A stretch of DNA of 64,000 bases from Salipiger mangrovisoli (GTDB taxonomy: Bacteria; Pseudomonadota; Alphaproteobacteria; Rhodobacterales; Rhodobacteraceae): assembly GCF_015223355.1 (NCBI RefSeq), contig NZ_JADFFK010000015.1:62001-126000 (forward strand), in the 5' to 3' direction. Shown piece after piece: positions 52,673 to 62,098 of the stretch. The position numbers and the translations under genes were made by a program. Each line of letters begins with the position of its first letter. The stretch's first letter is position 1. The notes under the pieces were generated by a model. The model did no database searches. It worked only from the letters and a program-made list of their open reading frames with translations, and was not told the origin of the DNA.

Positions 52673-54499
52673 ATGGACAATCAGAACAAGAATCTGCTCA
52701 TCGCCACGGCGCTGAGCTTCGTCGTGATCCTCGTCTGGTTCGTACTCTTCCCGCCACCCGAAGCCACGGTGGACGAGACGGCCCAGACCACCGAGCAGAC
52801 GCTTGAGACCGCGCCCGGCGTGACCGCGCCCGCGGCGAGCACCGACGCCCCCGCCCCCGCGACGGGAACCACCGCCGCGCCCGCGGCCACGCTGGACACC
52901 GCGCGCATCGACATCGACGCGCCGAACCTGATCGGCTCCATCGCCCTCACCGGCGGCCGGATCGACGACCTGAAACTCAGCCAGTACCACGAGACCAACG
53001 ACGAAAGCTCGCCCGTGGTGCAGCTGCTTGAGCCCGTGGGCAGCGCGAACCCCTATTACGCCGTTTACGGCTGGGCCCATGGCAACGGGCTGACCGCGAC
53101 CGACGTTCCGGATCGCAACACCGAATGGTCGGTCGAGAGCGGTGACGTGCTGAAGGTCGACAGCCCGGTCACGCTGCGCTGGGACAGCCCCGCCGGCCTG
53201 ATCTTCCGTCGCACCTTCACCGTCGACGAAAAATTCATGTTCCGTGTGACCCAGTCGGTCGAGAACACCTCGGGCAACGAGGTTTCGGCGGCGCCCTACG
53301 CCATGCTTGCCCGCCACGGCGAGCCTTCGGATCTCAAGAACTTCTTCGTGCTGCACGAGGGCGCGATCTCGATGACCGACGGCACGCTCGGCGAGAACAA
53401 ATACAAGAAGATCCGCGATTTCGACGCCGACGCGCAGAACCGGACCCGCGCCGAAACCTATCAGGTCTCTGAAAACGGCTGGATCGGCTTCACCGAGCAC
53501 TATTGGGAAACCGTGCTGATCCCGGACAGTGGCACCAGCTACCGCCAGGCGATCCGCTACAACGAAAGCACCGACATCTACCAGGCCGAGGTGGTTCTGC
53601 CGACGCAGACCATCGCCCCCGGCGCAACCGTCGAGGTCTCGACCCGCATGTTCTCGGGTGCCAAGGTCTGGGAAGTGATCAACGAGTACCAGGAGCAGGG
53701 CGTCGACCGCTTCGTCGACAGCATTGACTGGGGCTGGTTCTTCTTCCTCACCAAGCCCATCTTCTGGCTGCTGCACCACCTGCACCAGTGGATCGGCAAC
53801 ATGGGCGTGTCGATCATCGCCCTGACCATCTTCCTCAAGGCGATTCTCTTCCCGCTGGCCTACAAGTCCTACGTCTCGATGGCCAAGATGAAGGAACTGC
53901 AGCCGCAGATGGAAGAGCTGAAGAAAAAGGCGGGCGACGATCGCCAGAAGCTTCAGCAGGAAATGATGGCGCTCTACAAGCGCGAGAAGGTCAACCCGGC
54001 CTCGGGCTGCCTGCCGATCCTGCTGCAGATCCCGATCTTCTTCTCGCTCTACAAGGTGATCTTCGTCGCCTTCGAGCTGCGCCACGCGCCCTTCTTCGGC
54101 CCGTTCCAGGATCTCTCGGCACCGGATCCCACCTCGCTCTACAACCTCTTCGGCCTGCTGCCCTGGGCAGCGCCCGAGGCAGGCACGACGCTGGCGCTGA
54201 TCTTCATCGGCATCCTGCCGATCCTGCTGGGCATCTCGATGTTCCTGCAGCAGAAGCTGAACCCGACGCCGACCGACCCTGCGCAGGCGATGATCTTTGC
54301 CTGGATGCCCTGGGTGTTCATGTTCATGCTCGGCGGCTTCGCCTCGGGCCTGGTGCTCTACTGGATCACCAACAACACGATCACCTTCACCCAGCAGTAC
54401 CTGATCATGCGCAGCCACGGGGCCAAGCCTGACGTCTTCGGCAACATCAAGTCGACCTTCAAGCGCAAGCCCAAGGACGCGAAGTCGGGCGGCAAATGA
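52673..54499 (+). CDS. yidC: Membrane protein insertase YidC
   Basis: The 608-residue insertase starts MDNQNKNLLIATALSFVVILV, giving the first helix. A large periplasmic domain (about 60-370) follows, then the conserved 60KD_IMP core with GVSIIALTIFLKAILFPLAYKS, KVNPASGCLPILLQIPIFFS and NNTITFTQQYLIMR near the C-terminus. It inserts proteins into the inner membrane alone or with SecYEG. It overlaps the next gene by 4 bases. Confidence 0.97.
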   Translation: MDNQNKNLLIATALSFVVILVWFVLFPPPEATVDETAQTTEQTLETAPGVTAPAASTDAPAPATGTTAAPAATLDTARIDIDAPNLIGSIALTGGRIDDLKLSQYHETNDESSPVVQLLEPVGSANPYYAVYGWAHGNGLTATDVPDRNTEWSVESGDVLKVDSPVTLRWDSPAGLIFRRTFTVDEKFMFRVTQSVENTSGNEVSAAPYAMLARHGEPSDLKNFFVLHEGAISMTDGTLGENKYKKIRDFDADAQNRTRAETYQVSENGWIGFTEHYWETVLIPDSGTSYRQAIRYNESTDIYQAEVVLPTQTIAPGATVEVSTRMFSGAKVWEVINEYQEQGVDRFVDSIDWGWFFFLTKPIFWLLHHLHQWIGNMGVSIIALTIFLKAILFPLAYKSYVSMAKMKELQPQMEELKKKAGDDRQKLQQEMMALYKREKVNPASGCLPILLQIPIFFSLYKVIFVAFELRHAPFFGPFQDLSAPDPTSLYNLFGLLPWAAPEAGTTLALIFIGILPILLGISMFLQQKLNPTPTDPAQAMIFAWMPWVFMFMLGGFASGLVLYWITNNTITFTQQYLIMRSHGAKPDVFGNIKSTFKRKPKDAKSGGK

Positions 54500-55239
54500 G
54501 CGGACGGGTCACCCAAATCTGGCGCCACCCGATCAAGGCCCATGGCCGCGAGGCGCTGGACCGGGTGACCCTGCGTGCCCATGAGTGCCTGCCCTACGAC
54601 CGGGCCTGGGCGGTGGCGCACGCGCTCTCGGACGCGGATGGATCCGAATGGGTCCGCTGCGGCAACTTCAGCCGGGGCGCCAAGGCGCCCCAGCTCATGG
54701 CGATCCGCGCCAAGCTGGACGAGGCGGCGGGCACCATCACCCTGCACCACCCGGACCGCCCCGACCTGACCATCGATCCCGACCGTGACGGCGATGCTCT
54801 CATCGACTGGGTACGCCCGCTGATGCCCGAGGACCGGACGCAGTCGGCACGGCTCGTCCGCGCGCAGGCGCGCGGCATGACCGATGCGCCCTTCCCCTCG
54901 ATCACGATCTGCAACATGGCCTCGCACCGCGCGGTCGAGGCACAGATCGGCCAGCCGCTGTCGATCCACCGCTGGCGCGGCAATATCTGGCTCGACGGAA
55001 TCGAGCCTTGGGCCGAGTGGGACTGGGTCGGACGCGAGATTCGCATCGGCGGCGCGACCTTCGTCGTGCGCGAACGGACCGGCCGCTGCGCCGCCACCAC
55101 CGCAAACCCCGAGACAGGCGCGCGCGATGCGGATACGCTGGCCGCGCTGCGTCACTGGGGACACACGGATTTCTCGGTGCAGGCCGAAGTGACGATAGGC
55201 GGCGAGATCGCCCATGACGACGAGGTGACCCTGCTGTGA
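54496..55239 (+). CDS. MOSC-domain protein
   Basis: The 247-residue protein has an N-terminal MOSC_N beta-barrel (IWRHPIKAHGREALD) and a MOSC domain with the active cysteine in GRCAATTANPETGARDAD. MOSC proteins move sulfur in molybdenum-cofactor chemistry or reduce N-hydroxylated compounds. The redox partner domain is absent here. The gene is coupled at both ends by 4-base overlaps with yidC and engB. Confidence 0.88.
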   Translation: MSGRVTQIWRHPIKAHGREALDRVTLRAHECLPYDRAWAVAHALSDADGSEWVRCGNFSRGAKAPQLMAIRAKLDEAAGTITLHHPDRPDLTIDPDRDGDALIDWVRPLMPEDRTQSARLVRAQARGMTDAPFPSITICNMASHRAVEAQIGQPLSIHRWRGNIWLDGIEPWAEWDWVGREIRIGGATFVVRERTGRCAATTANPETGARDADTLAALRHWGHTDFSVQAEVTIGGEIAHDDEVTLL

Positions 55240-55892
55240 CGACCCCCCTTCCCTTCCCCATCGCCGAAGATCCCGATGACGCAGCCCGCGAAGCCGCGCG
55301 CAAGGCATTTGCCGGCGACGTGCAATTCCTCAAGGGCGTGGTCGCCATGGACGGGCTGCCGCCCGACGACCGCCCCGAGGTCTGCTTCGCCGGGCGCTCC
55401 AACGTCGGCAAGTCGAGCCTGATCAACGCGCTGACCGGCCGCAAGGGCCTTGCCCGCGCCTCGAACACGCCGGGCCGGACGCAGGAGATCAACTTCTTCA
55501 CGCTGAACGAGAGCCACTACCTCGTCGACCTTCCGGGCTACGGTTTTGCCAATGCGCCGGTCGCGGTGGTCGAGAAGTGGCAGCGGCTGCTCAAGCAATA
55601 CCTCTCGGGCCGGGTCTCGCTGCGGCGCGCCTTCGTGCTGATCGACGCGCGTCATGGCGTGAAGGCCGTGGACGAGGAGATCATGGACCTGCTCGACAAG
55701 TCCGCCGTGACCTTCCAGGCCGTGCTGACCAAGACCGACAAGCTGAAGACCAGCGATCTGGCGAAGATTCTCGATCAGGTCCGCGGCAAGCTCTCGAAAC
55801 ATCCCGCAGCTTACCCCGAGATCGTGCTGACCAGCTCGGAAAAAGGCGAGGGCATTCCCACGCTCCGCGCGATCATCAACGGGCTTTCCTGA
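55236..55892 (+). CDS. engB: Ribosome biogenesis GTPase EngB/YsxC
   Basis: The 218-residue GTPase has G1 GRSNVGKSSLIN, G2 NTPGRTQEINFF, G3 DLPGYGFA and G4 TKTDK. It acts in late large-subunit assembly. The GTG start overlaps the MOSC stop codon (GTGA). The next gene, argB, starts 78 bases later. Confidence 0.97.
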   Translation: MTTPLPFPIAEDPDDAAREAARKAFAGDVQFLKGVVAMDGLPPDDRPEVCFAGRSNVGKSSLINALTGRKGLARASNTPGRTQEINFFTLNESHYLVDLPGYGFANAPVAVVEKWQRLLKQYLSGRVSLRRAFVLIDARHGVKAVDEEIMDLLDKSAVTFQAVLTKTDKLKTSDLAKILDQVRGKLSKHPAAYPEIVLTSSEKGEGIPTLRAIINGLS

Positions 55893-55970
55893 ATTTCCCC
55901 TTCGCAATCCGCGTTGTTGGGACTAGTTCTGCCAAGCAGAGATGTTCCCCGCATCAAGGATGCACCCTAG

Positions 55971-56864
55971 ATGAAGAAGCAGACGATGAACCGAGACTGG
56001 ATCGCCACCGCCCGCACCCTCAACGAAGCCCTGCCCTACCTGCAGCGCTACACGGGCGCGATCGTGGTGGTGAAGTTCGGCGGCAACGCGATGGGCGACA
56101 CAGACGCCATGGCAGAGTTCGCGCGGGACATCGTGCTGATGCGACAGGTCGGGGTGAACCCGGTGGTGGTGCACGGCGGCGGCCCGATGATCAACGACAT
56201 GCTCGCCAAGCTGAACATCCAGTCCGAGTTCAAGCGCGGCAAGCGCGTCACCGATCAGGCCACCGTCGAGGTGGTCGAAATGGTGCTGACCGGCCTCGTG
56301 AACAAGCGCATCGTGCAGGCGATCATGGACGAGGGCGGCCGCGCCGTGGGCCTGTCGGGCAAGGATGACGATCTCATCGTCTGCGAGGCGGATGATCCGG
56401 AACTTGGCTTCGTCGGCCGTCCGGTCGAGTGCAACGTGCAGGTGCTGCACGACCTTTTTGCCGCGGGCATCATCCCCGTCGTGGCGCCGGTTGCCACCGG
56501 CATGGACTATCTCGAGACCTTCAACGTCAATGGCGACACCGCCGCGGGTGCGCTGGCGGGGGCACTGAAGGCCGATCGCCTGCTGCTGCTGACCGACGTA
56601 TCGGGCGTGAAGAACAAAGACGGCGAGGTGGTCACCCAGATGACCCCCGAGGATGTCCGCGCCATGACCGAGGACGGCACCATTGCCGGCGGCATGATCC
56701 CCAAGACCGAGACCGCGCTGAAGGCGGTCGAGGACGGCGTGCGCGCCGTGGTCATCCTCGACGGGCGCGTGCCCAACGCCTGCCTGCTCGAGCTCTTCAC
56801 CGAGCATGGCGCCGGTTCGCTGATCCGCCGCGCTGACCTGGAGCCGGCGCGCCCGCGTACGTGA
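55971..56864 (+). CDS. argB: Acetylglutamate kinase
   Basis: The 297-residue enzyme phosphorylates N-acetylglutamate in arginine biosynthesis. Conserved blocks are [44 protein letters not shown] and [31 protein letters not shown] lies near the end. An ATG 15 bases on (MNRDW) is an alternative start. It overlaps the next gene by 4 bases. Confidence 0.96.
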   Translation: MKKQTMNRDWIATARTLNEALPYLQRYTGAIVVVKFGGNAMGDTDAMAEFARDIVLMRQVGVNPVVVHGGGPMINDMLAKLNIQSEFKRGKRVTDQATVEVVEMVLTGLVNKRIVQAIMDEGGRAVGLSGKDDDLIVCEADDPELGFVGRPVECNVQVLHDLFAAGIIPVVAPVATGMDYLETFNVNGDTAAGALAGALKADRLLLLTDVSGVKNKDGEVVTQMTPEDVRAMTEDGTIAGGMIPKTETALKAVEDGVRAVVILDGRVPNACLLELFTEHGAGSLIRRADLEPARPRT

Positions 56865-57541
56865 CCCTTCGCGAGATCGACGCTGCGGCGCGGACGGAAG
56901 GCCTTGCCCTGCGCGGCGCCTTCCACCCCGCGCCCGGTGACGGCACGCCCGAAGGATGCGGAACCCTGCTGCTGCTCGGCCCGGACGAGCCGCGTTTCTG
57001 GCCGATCTTCTCGGCCTCTCCAGAATACCTAGGCGGCATCCCCGAGCCGATGGACCGCTGGTCGAAGCGGGTGATCGGACGACTGTCGGAGCGCATGGGC
57101 GGCACGGCGATCTTTCCCTCGGACGGGCCGCCCTACCCCTCCTTCTTCGCATGGGCACGGGCGAGCGGTGAGGCCTTTGCCTCCCCTCCGGGGCTTCTCG
57201 TCCATCCGCGCGCGGGGCTGCTGATCAGTTATCGCGGTGCGATCGCCCTGCCCGAGCGGCTGCCGCTGCCGACCGGCGGAGCCTCTCCCTGCCCGGCCTG
57301 CCCTCAGCCCTGCCGCACTGCCTGTCCGGTCGGCGCGCTCGGCTCCGGGGCACCCTATGATGTCGGGTCCTGCCAGGCCCACCTGCGCAGCCACACGGGC
57401 ACGGAGTGCCGCACCCAGGGCTGTCTTGTCCGCCGCGCCTGCCCCGCCTCGGCCCGGATGCAGCGACCACCGGCGCAGGCCGCTTTCCACATGGCCTCGT
57501 TCATGGAACACTGGCAGCCGGAGACAGGGAGCACCTCATGA
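56861..57541 (+). CDS. Ferredoxin-like Fe-S protein
   Basis: The 226-residue protein has a GTG start in the argB stop codon. The second half carries two clustered cysteine groups: [17 protein letters not shown], a likely 4Fe-4S motif, and CQAHL...[13 protein letters not shown]. The N-terminal half resembles the QueG-type DUF1730 region ([20 protein letters not shown]), but the protein is too short for QueG. It is likely a cytosolic electron carrier or a trimmed relative of epoxyqueuosine reductase. Function unknown. Confidence 0.75.
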   Translation: MTLREIDAAARTEGLALRGAFHPAPGDGTPEGCGTLLLLGPDEPRFWPIFSASPEYLGGIPEPMDRWSKRVIGRLSERMGGTAIFPSDGPPYPSFFAWARASGEAFASPPGLLVHPRAGLLISYRGAIALPERLPLPTGGASPCPACPQPCRTACPVGALGSGAPYDVGSCQAHLRSHTGTECRTQGCLVRRACPASARMQRPPAQAAFHMASFMEHWQPETGSTS

Positions 57542-58026
57542 AACGGCTCATTCTCATGCGCCATGCGAAATCCGACTGGTCGGTGGGCATGCCGGATCAC
57601 GCACGGCCCCTTAATGAACGGGGCCGCAAGAGCGCCGTCGCACTTGGCAAATGGTTGCGCGCCGAGGGCATCCTGCCGGATCAGGTGCTCTGCTCCTCCG
57701 CCGCCCGCACCCGCGAGACGCTGGATCTGTTGTCGCTTGCAGATGTGCCCGTCCGCTTCGAGGATCGTCTCTACCTTGCCGGCCCCTCGACCCTGCTGAA
57801 GAGCCTTCAGGCGGCGGACGGCGATACGGTGCTGATGCTGGCGCACAATCCGGGGATCGCGGAATTCGCGAATGGCATCGTTCGCCACGCGCCGGATCAT
57901 CCCAAGTTCGCCGCCTATCCCACCGGCGCGACCCTGGTCGCCGATTTCGACATCGACGGATGGCAAGACGCGCAGGCAGGCACCGCGGACAGCCACGCCT
58001 TCACCGTGCCGCGCGACTTGATGTGA
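57538..58026 (+). CDS. Histidine phosphatase (SixA-like)
   Basis: The 162-residue phosphatase has the RHG-type motif as LMRHAKSDW with catalytic His9, a mid-chain SSAARTRETLDLL and the second His in MLAHNPGIAEFA. SixA proteins remove phosphate from histidines in phosphorelays or phosphotransferase systems. The substrate is not clear. It is the last gene of the argB transcript. Confidence 0.9.
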   Translation: MKRLILMRHAKSDWSVGMPDHARPLNERGRKSAVALGKWLRAEGILPDQVLCSSAARTRETLDLLSLADVPVRFEDRLYLAGPSTLLKSLQAADGDTVLMLAHNPGIAEFANGIVRHAPDHPKFAAYPTGATLVADFDIDGWQDAQAGTADSHAFTVPRDLM

Positions 58027-58397
58027 TCCCGAGAAAGCGGTCGCCGGGCAGCCTTTCCCCAGGAAACGCGCGGCTGAAATGAGTGACGCCCGCGATCCCC
58101 CTCCCAAAGGATCGCGAGCGCCGCTGTAGCCGGTCACGTTGCGAAGGCCCCGACGTAGCATGGTCCGGGTCAGCCGTGTCGTATCGCACATCCTCCCCTA
58201 TGGCGATCCGACCTCGGGCGACACTCGGGCGACCACAAAGCGCAAGACCCCTCATGGAAACCGGTACAGATTCTTTTCGATCTGTGACCGAATTCGCGCC
58301 AAATCATGGCGCTTCGTAACGGACTGTAACACAAGCGACAAAAAAACGAGCCCCAAATTTATCGGGACTCGCAAATATTAATCAGATTCTTTGTGGA
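58027..58397. other. Intergenic region between sixA-like gene and aapP
   Basis: 371 bases without a convincing gene, between convergent genes. It holds a hairpin CGCGATCC-(10)-GGATCGCG at 58091-58116 after the phosphatase gene and a T-tailed terminator serving aapP at 58339-58371. The right half (58260-58390) is AT-rich compared with the rest of the window. Short open frames exist but lack ribosome-binding sites. Confidence 0.65.
58339..58371 (-). terminator. Terminator of the aap operon
   Basis: Read leftward: CGAGTCCC (58371-58364), a 9-base loop, GGGGCTCG (58354-58347), then TTTTTTT. The stem has one G-U pair. It lies 26 bases after the aapP stop. Confidence 0.88.
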
Positions 58398-59186
58398 TTA
58401 GTGGCCGAGAATCTGGCTGAGGAAGAGTTTCGTCCGCTCGTGCCGCGGATTATTGAAGAATTCCTCGGGCTCATTCTGCTCAACGATCTGCCCGGCATCC
58501 ATGAAGATGACCCGATTCGCGACCTGCCGGGCGAATCCCATTTCGTGCGTGACGCAGAGCATGGTCATCCCCTCCTCGGCCAGTTCGACCATCGTGTCGA
58601 GCACTTCCTTGATCATCTCCGGGTCGAGCGCCGAGGTCGGTTCGTCGAACAACATGATCCGCGGCTTCATGCACAGCGAGCGGGCAATCGCCACGCGCTG
58701 CTGCTGACCGCCCGAGAGCTGGCCGGGGTACTTGTGCGCCTGTTCGGGGATCTTCACCTTCTCGAGGAAATGCATCGCGGTCTCTTCCGCCTGCTTTTTC
58801 GGGATCTTGCGGACCCAGATCGGCGCGAGCGTGCAGTTCTCGAGAATTGTGAGGTGCGGGAAGAGGTTGAAGTGCTGGAAGCACATTCCGACCTCGGAGC
58901 GGATCTTGTCGATATTCTTCAGATCCGAGCTCAGTTCGATGCCGTCGACGACGATGCTGCCCGCCTGGTGTTCCTCCAGGCGGTTGATGCAGCGGATCAT
59001 CGTCGACTTGCCCGATCCCGACGGCCCGGCGATCACGATCCGCTCTCCGCGGTAGACGGTCAGGTCGATGTCGCGCAGCACGTGGAAGGTCCCGTACCAC
59101 TTGTTCATCTTCGTGATCTGGATGGCCACCTCGTCGGAGACCTTCATCTGGCTGCGATCGACTTCGCGTGTTGCAAGTTCAGACAT
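58398..59186 (-). CDS. aapP: General L-amino acid ABC transporter ATPase
   Basis: The 262-residue ATPase powers import of polar amino acids. Walker A is GPSGSGKST, the signature [16 protein letters not shown], Walker [16 protein letters not shown] and the H-loop [10 protein letters not shown]. It is the last gene of aapJQMP and follows aapM by 11 bases. Confidence 0.96.
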   Translation of the reverse strand: MSELATREVDRSQMKVSDEVAIQITKMNKWYGTFHVLRDIDLTVYRGERIVIAGPSGSGKSTMIRCINRLEEHQAGSIVVDGIELSSDLKNIDKIRSEVGMCFQHFNLFPHLTILENCTLAPIWVRKIPKKQAEETAMHFLEKVKIPEQAHKYPGQLSGGQQQRVAIARSLCMKPRIMLFDEPTSALDPEMIKEVLDTMVELAEEGMTMLCVTHEMGFARQVANRVIFMDAGQIVEQNEPEEFFNNPRHERTKLFLSQILGH

Positions 59187-59197
59187 AAAAGGTCTCC

Positions 59198-60514
59198 TTA
59201 GCGGTGCTCTCTACGGAGCTTTTTCTCGAGGAAGAGCGAATAGCGGCCCATGCTGAAGCAGAAGACGAAGAAGCAGAGGCCGATAAAGACGAAGAGTTCC
59301 CAATAGACGCCATTCCAATCGGTGGTCGCCCGGATCGAGCTGGAAAGGCCAATGGGATCGAGAAGGCCGATGAAAACGACCAGCGTGGTATCCTTGAACA
59401 GGCCGATGAAGGTGTTCACGATCCCGGGGATCGAAATCTTCAAGGCCTGCGGCAGGATGACCAGCCGCATCGATTTCCAGTAATCGAGACCCAGCGCGTC
59501 GGCGGCCTCGTACTGGCCCTTCGGCAGCGCGGCGAGACCGCCGCGGACCACCTCGGCGATATAGGCCGCCGAGAAGAGCGTCACCATGATGATGACGCGC
59601 AGCATCAGGTCGAAGTTGGTGCCCGGAGGCAGGAAGTAGTTCAGCAGCAAGGACGCGGTGAACAGCCAGACGATCAGCGGCACGCCGCGGATGATCTCGA
59701 TGAAGGCAACCGAGAACTTGTTGATGATGAACATGTCCGACTGCCGCCCGAGCGCCAGCAGGATGCCCAGCGGCAGCGACAGGACGATGCCCGACACGCC
59801 GATGATCGTGGCCAGCAGGAAGCCGCCCATCTTCTGCGTCGCCACGGCGCGCAGCGACAGCGGCACCACCGAGGCCAGCGCATCGGACAGCGGGCCGCAG
59901 ATCACCAGCCAGTAGAAGAGAGGCACCACGATCGCGAGGATCACCGCGAGCAGTGTGCCAATCTTCGGCGCTGCGAAGGTCAGGATCGCCCAGCCGATGA
60001 CGAAGCCGAGGATGGCCGCGATCGGCCCCCAGAGCGATCCGCCCCAGATCAGCCAGAACAGCACGAAGGGTGCGAGGGCCGAGACCCAGAGCATCTTGCG
60101 CGGCACCGCGCTGAACAGCACAGGGGCGACGGCGGCGAGGAAGATCAGGAACGCCAGGATCGGACGCCAGTACAGCTCCTTGGGGTAGAAGCCGAAGATC
60201 AGCTGCGGCCAGCGTTCCGTCAGCACCGCCCAGCACGCGGCCGACGTGCCGGCACCGTAGCGCTCGGCAATGATCTCGCGGCATTGCGTGAGGTTCGAGG
60301 CGTCCCAGACGCCGCGCAGCGCCCAGGGCAGCAAGTGGCTCAGCACCGCGTAGACGACCCAGAGAGAGGCCAGCGTAAGCAGGATGTTGAGCCAGCCGGA
60401 GAACAGGTTCTCGCGGATCCACTTCACCGCGCCGACCTGGTTCAGCGGCGGATCCTTCTGGTCGAGCATGGTGTCGCGGACAAAGGCGACGGTCTGTGCA
60501 TGTGTATCGCTCAT
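59198..60514 (-). CDS. aapM: General L-amino acid ABC transporter permease AapM
   Basis: The 438-residue permease has a long N-terminal part with several helices and the His/Glu/Gln-type permease domain in the C-terminal half. The EAA loop is [23 protein letters not shown]. Length matches rhizobial AapM (about 385-440). It starts 1 base after the aapQ stop and is translated in tandem. Confidence 0.93.
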   Translation of the reverse strand: MSDTHAQTVAFVRDTMLDQKDPPLNQVGAVKWIRENLFSGWLNILLTLASLWVVYAVLSHLLPWALRGVWDASNLTQCREIIAERYGAGTSAACWAVLTERWPQLIFGFYPKELYWRPILAFLIFLAAVAPVLFSAVPRKMLWVSALAPFVLFWLIWGGSLWGPIAAILGFVIGWAILTFAAPKIGTLLAVILAIVVPLFYWLVICGPLSDALASVVPLSLRAVATQKMGGFLLATIIGVSGIVLSLPLGILLALGRQSDMFIINKFSVAFIEIIRGVPLIVWLFTASLLLNYFLPPGTNFDLMLRVIIMVTLFSAAYIAEVVRGGLAALPKGQYEAADALGLDYWKSMRLVILPQALKISIPGIVNTFIGLFKDTTLVVFIGLLDPIGLSSSIRATTDWNGVYWELFVFIGLCFFVFCFSMGRYSLFLEKKLRREHR

Positions 60515-60515
60515 C

Positions 60516-61940
60516 TCACCGCTCCTTCAGCTTCACGGAGGAGTTGTAGACGTTCATCACGCCCGAGATCAGCAGGCTCAGCACCAGGTAGAACAAGCCC
60601 AGAAGCAGCATGCCTTCGAGCTCGCGGCCGGTCTGGTTGATGGTGATGCCGCCCAGGGTGGAGCGAACGTCCATGTACCCGACGGCAATCGCCAGCGAGC
60701 TGTTCTTGGTGAGGTTGAGGAACTGCGAAATCAGCGGCGGGATGATCACCCGCAGCGCCTGCGGCAGGATCACCAGGTTCATCGTCGTGCCCGGACGCAG
60801 CCCCAGCGCATAAGCGGCCTCGGTCTGCCCCTTGGAGATGGCAAGGATGCCGCCGCGCACGATCTCGGCGATGAAGGCGCCGGTGTAGAGAGACAGGGCC
60901 AGCCACAGGGCGATCAGCGAGTTGCGCAGGTGCACGCCACCGTCGAAGTTGAAGCCGCCCAGCTCGGGCTTGTCGAGCGAGGCTCCGAGCGCGACCAGCA
61001 CCACGATCAGCGGCACGAGAATGGCGGCGATCTGCAGCGGCAGGGTCATCGGGCGCTTGCCCGTGGCTTCCTGGATGTGCGCGGCGCGCTTGCCGAGAAC
61101 CTTGGCCCCGAAGACGCCCGCGATGACCACCGCGAGGATCAGCAGCCAGTCCCAGCCCGAGGAGGTCGGGATGACCTCACCGCCTGCAGCCGCTGCGCCG
61201 CCCGCGTCCCCGCCCGAGGCATCGGGCGCGTTGGCCTGCCCGGTCTGCACGCCGGCGCCCCCCGTTGCGATGCGGCTCGCGCCGTAGGTGCCGGCCATGT
61301 TGGTGCCTGGCGTGGCGGCTGCGGCGGCCGGCGCTTCGGGCGCGGCAACCTCGTTGCCACCGAGCGATCGGCTGAACACCACGTTGGGGATATAGACCCC
61401 GCGGTTGGTGATCGCCACGCTTTCGCCTAGCAGCATCGACGAGCCGTCCTCGCCGCGGAAATCGCGGGGCGACGGCATGGATTCCGTCATCAGTGCGAAG
61501 ATCAGAACGATCCACAGCAGCAGCGGGACATTGCGGAAGCCCTCGACGTAGACCGCCGCAAGCCGCGACACGATCCAGTTGTTCGACAGCCGCAGCACGC
61601 CCGCGACCACGCCCAGAACGGTGGCAAGGGCGCAGCCCAGCACCGCCACCAGCAGCGTGTTGAGAATGCCCACCAACGCGGCGCGCCCGTGGGTCATCTG
61701 GTTGTTGTAGTCGATAAGCTGCTGGTTGATGTCATAGCCCGCAGGCTGCGACAGAAAGCCGAAGTCAAAGTCCTTGCCCAAGGCCTCGAGGTTGTGAATG
61801 GTGTTGGAAATCAGCCACGACAGCAGCAGCCCGATCAAGATCATCGCGACGACCTGGATGGTCATCGAGCGATAGCGCGTGTCGAAGATAAGCTGATTGA
61901 GCCGGAAGCCACGCTCCGGCGGATCCGAGATGGTCGCCAT
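60516..61940 (-). CDS. aapQ: General L-amino acid ABC transporter permease AapQ with low-complexity insert
   Basis: The 474-residue permease carries [25 protein letters not shown] as the EAA loop and typical AapQ N-terminal blocks (FDTRYRSMTIQ, VEGFRNVPLLLWI). Usual length is near 400. The extra part is residues 197-260, almost wholly Ala, Gly, Pro and Ser/Thr, between the third and fourth helix groups, probably in a loop. It is otherwise intact. Confidence 0.92.
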   Translation of the reverse strand: MATISDPPERGFRLNQLIFDTRYRSMTIQVVAMILIGLLLSWLISNTIHNLEALGKDFDFGFLSQPAGYDINQQLIDYNNQMTHGRAALVGILNTLLVAVLGCALATVLGVVAGVLRLSNNWIVSRLAAVYVEGFRNVPLLLWIVLIFALMTESMPSPRDFRGEDGSSMLLGESVAITNRGVYIPNVVFSRSLGGNEVAAPEAPAAAAATPGTNMAGTYGASRIATGGAGVQTGQANAPDASGGDAGGAAAAGGEVIPTSSGWDWLLILAVVIAGVFGAKVLGKRAAHIQEATGKRPMTLPLQIAAILVPLIVVLVALGASLDKPELGGFNFDGGVHLRNSLIALWLALSLYTGAFIAEIVRGGILAISKGQTEAAYALGLRPGTTMNLVILPQALRVIIPPLISQFLNLTKNSSLAIAVGYMDVRSTLGGITINQTGRELEGMLLLGLFYLVLSLLISGVMNVYNSSVKLKER

Positions 61941-62057
61941 TTAATTCTCCCCGGACGCTCCCGTCACCGAAGGATGCTGCGGTGGTTGCTCCACCGTCTG
62001 CCCTGCCGGAAGCGCGCTTTCGTTTTATGAAGGCGAATGTGTCTTTAGAAGGCGGAA

Positions 62058-62084
62058 AGGGGCGCAGGTTGTCCCTGCGCCCCT
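62058..62084 (-). terminator. Attenuating hairpin between aapJ and aapQ
   Basis: A perfect 11-bp stem (62084-62074 with 62068-62058 on the minus strand) around a 5-base loop, 15 bases after the aapJ stop. A moderate T tract follows. It probably reduces readthrough so that more binding protein than permease is made. Confidence 0.75.
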
Positions 62085-62098
62085 CGCCAAGTCCGGTA

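Noticed and set aside
52289-54418. A 709-codon open frame on the minus strand opposite yidC
   Set aside because: It is the antisense shadow of a clear yidC gene; the GC-rich third codon positions keep the opposite frame open. Its translation is His/Arg/Gly-rich with no known domain.
58091-58116. Hairpin CGCGATCC/GGATCGCG after the SixA-like gene as an intrinsic terminator
   Set aside because: No T tract follows on the plus strand. It may stabilise the mRNA end; it is mentioned only within the intergenic entry.
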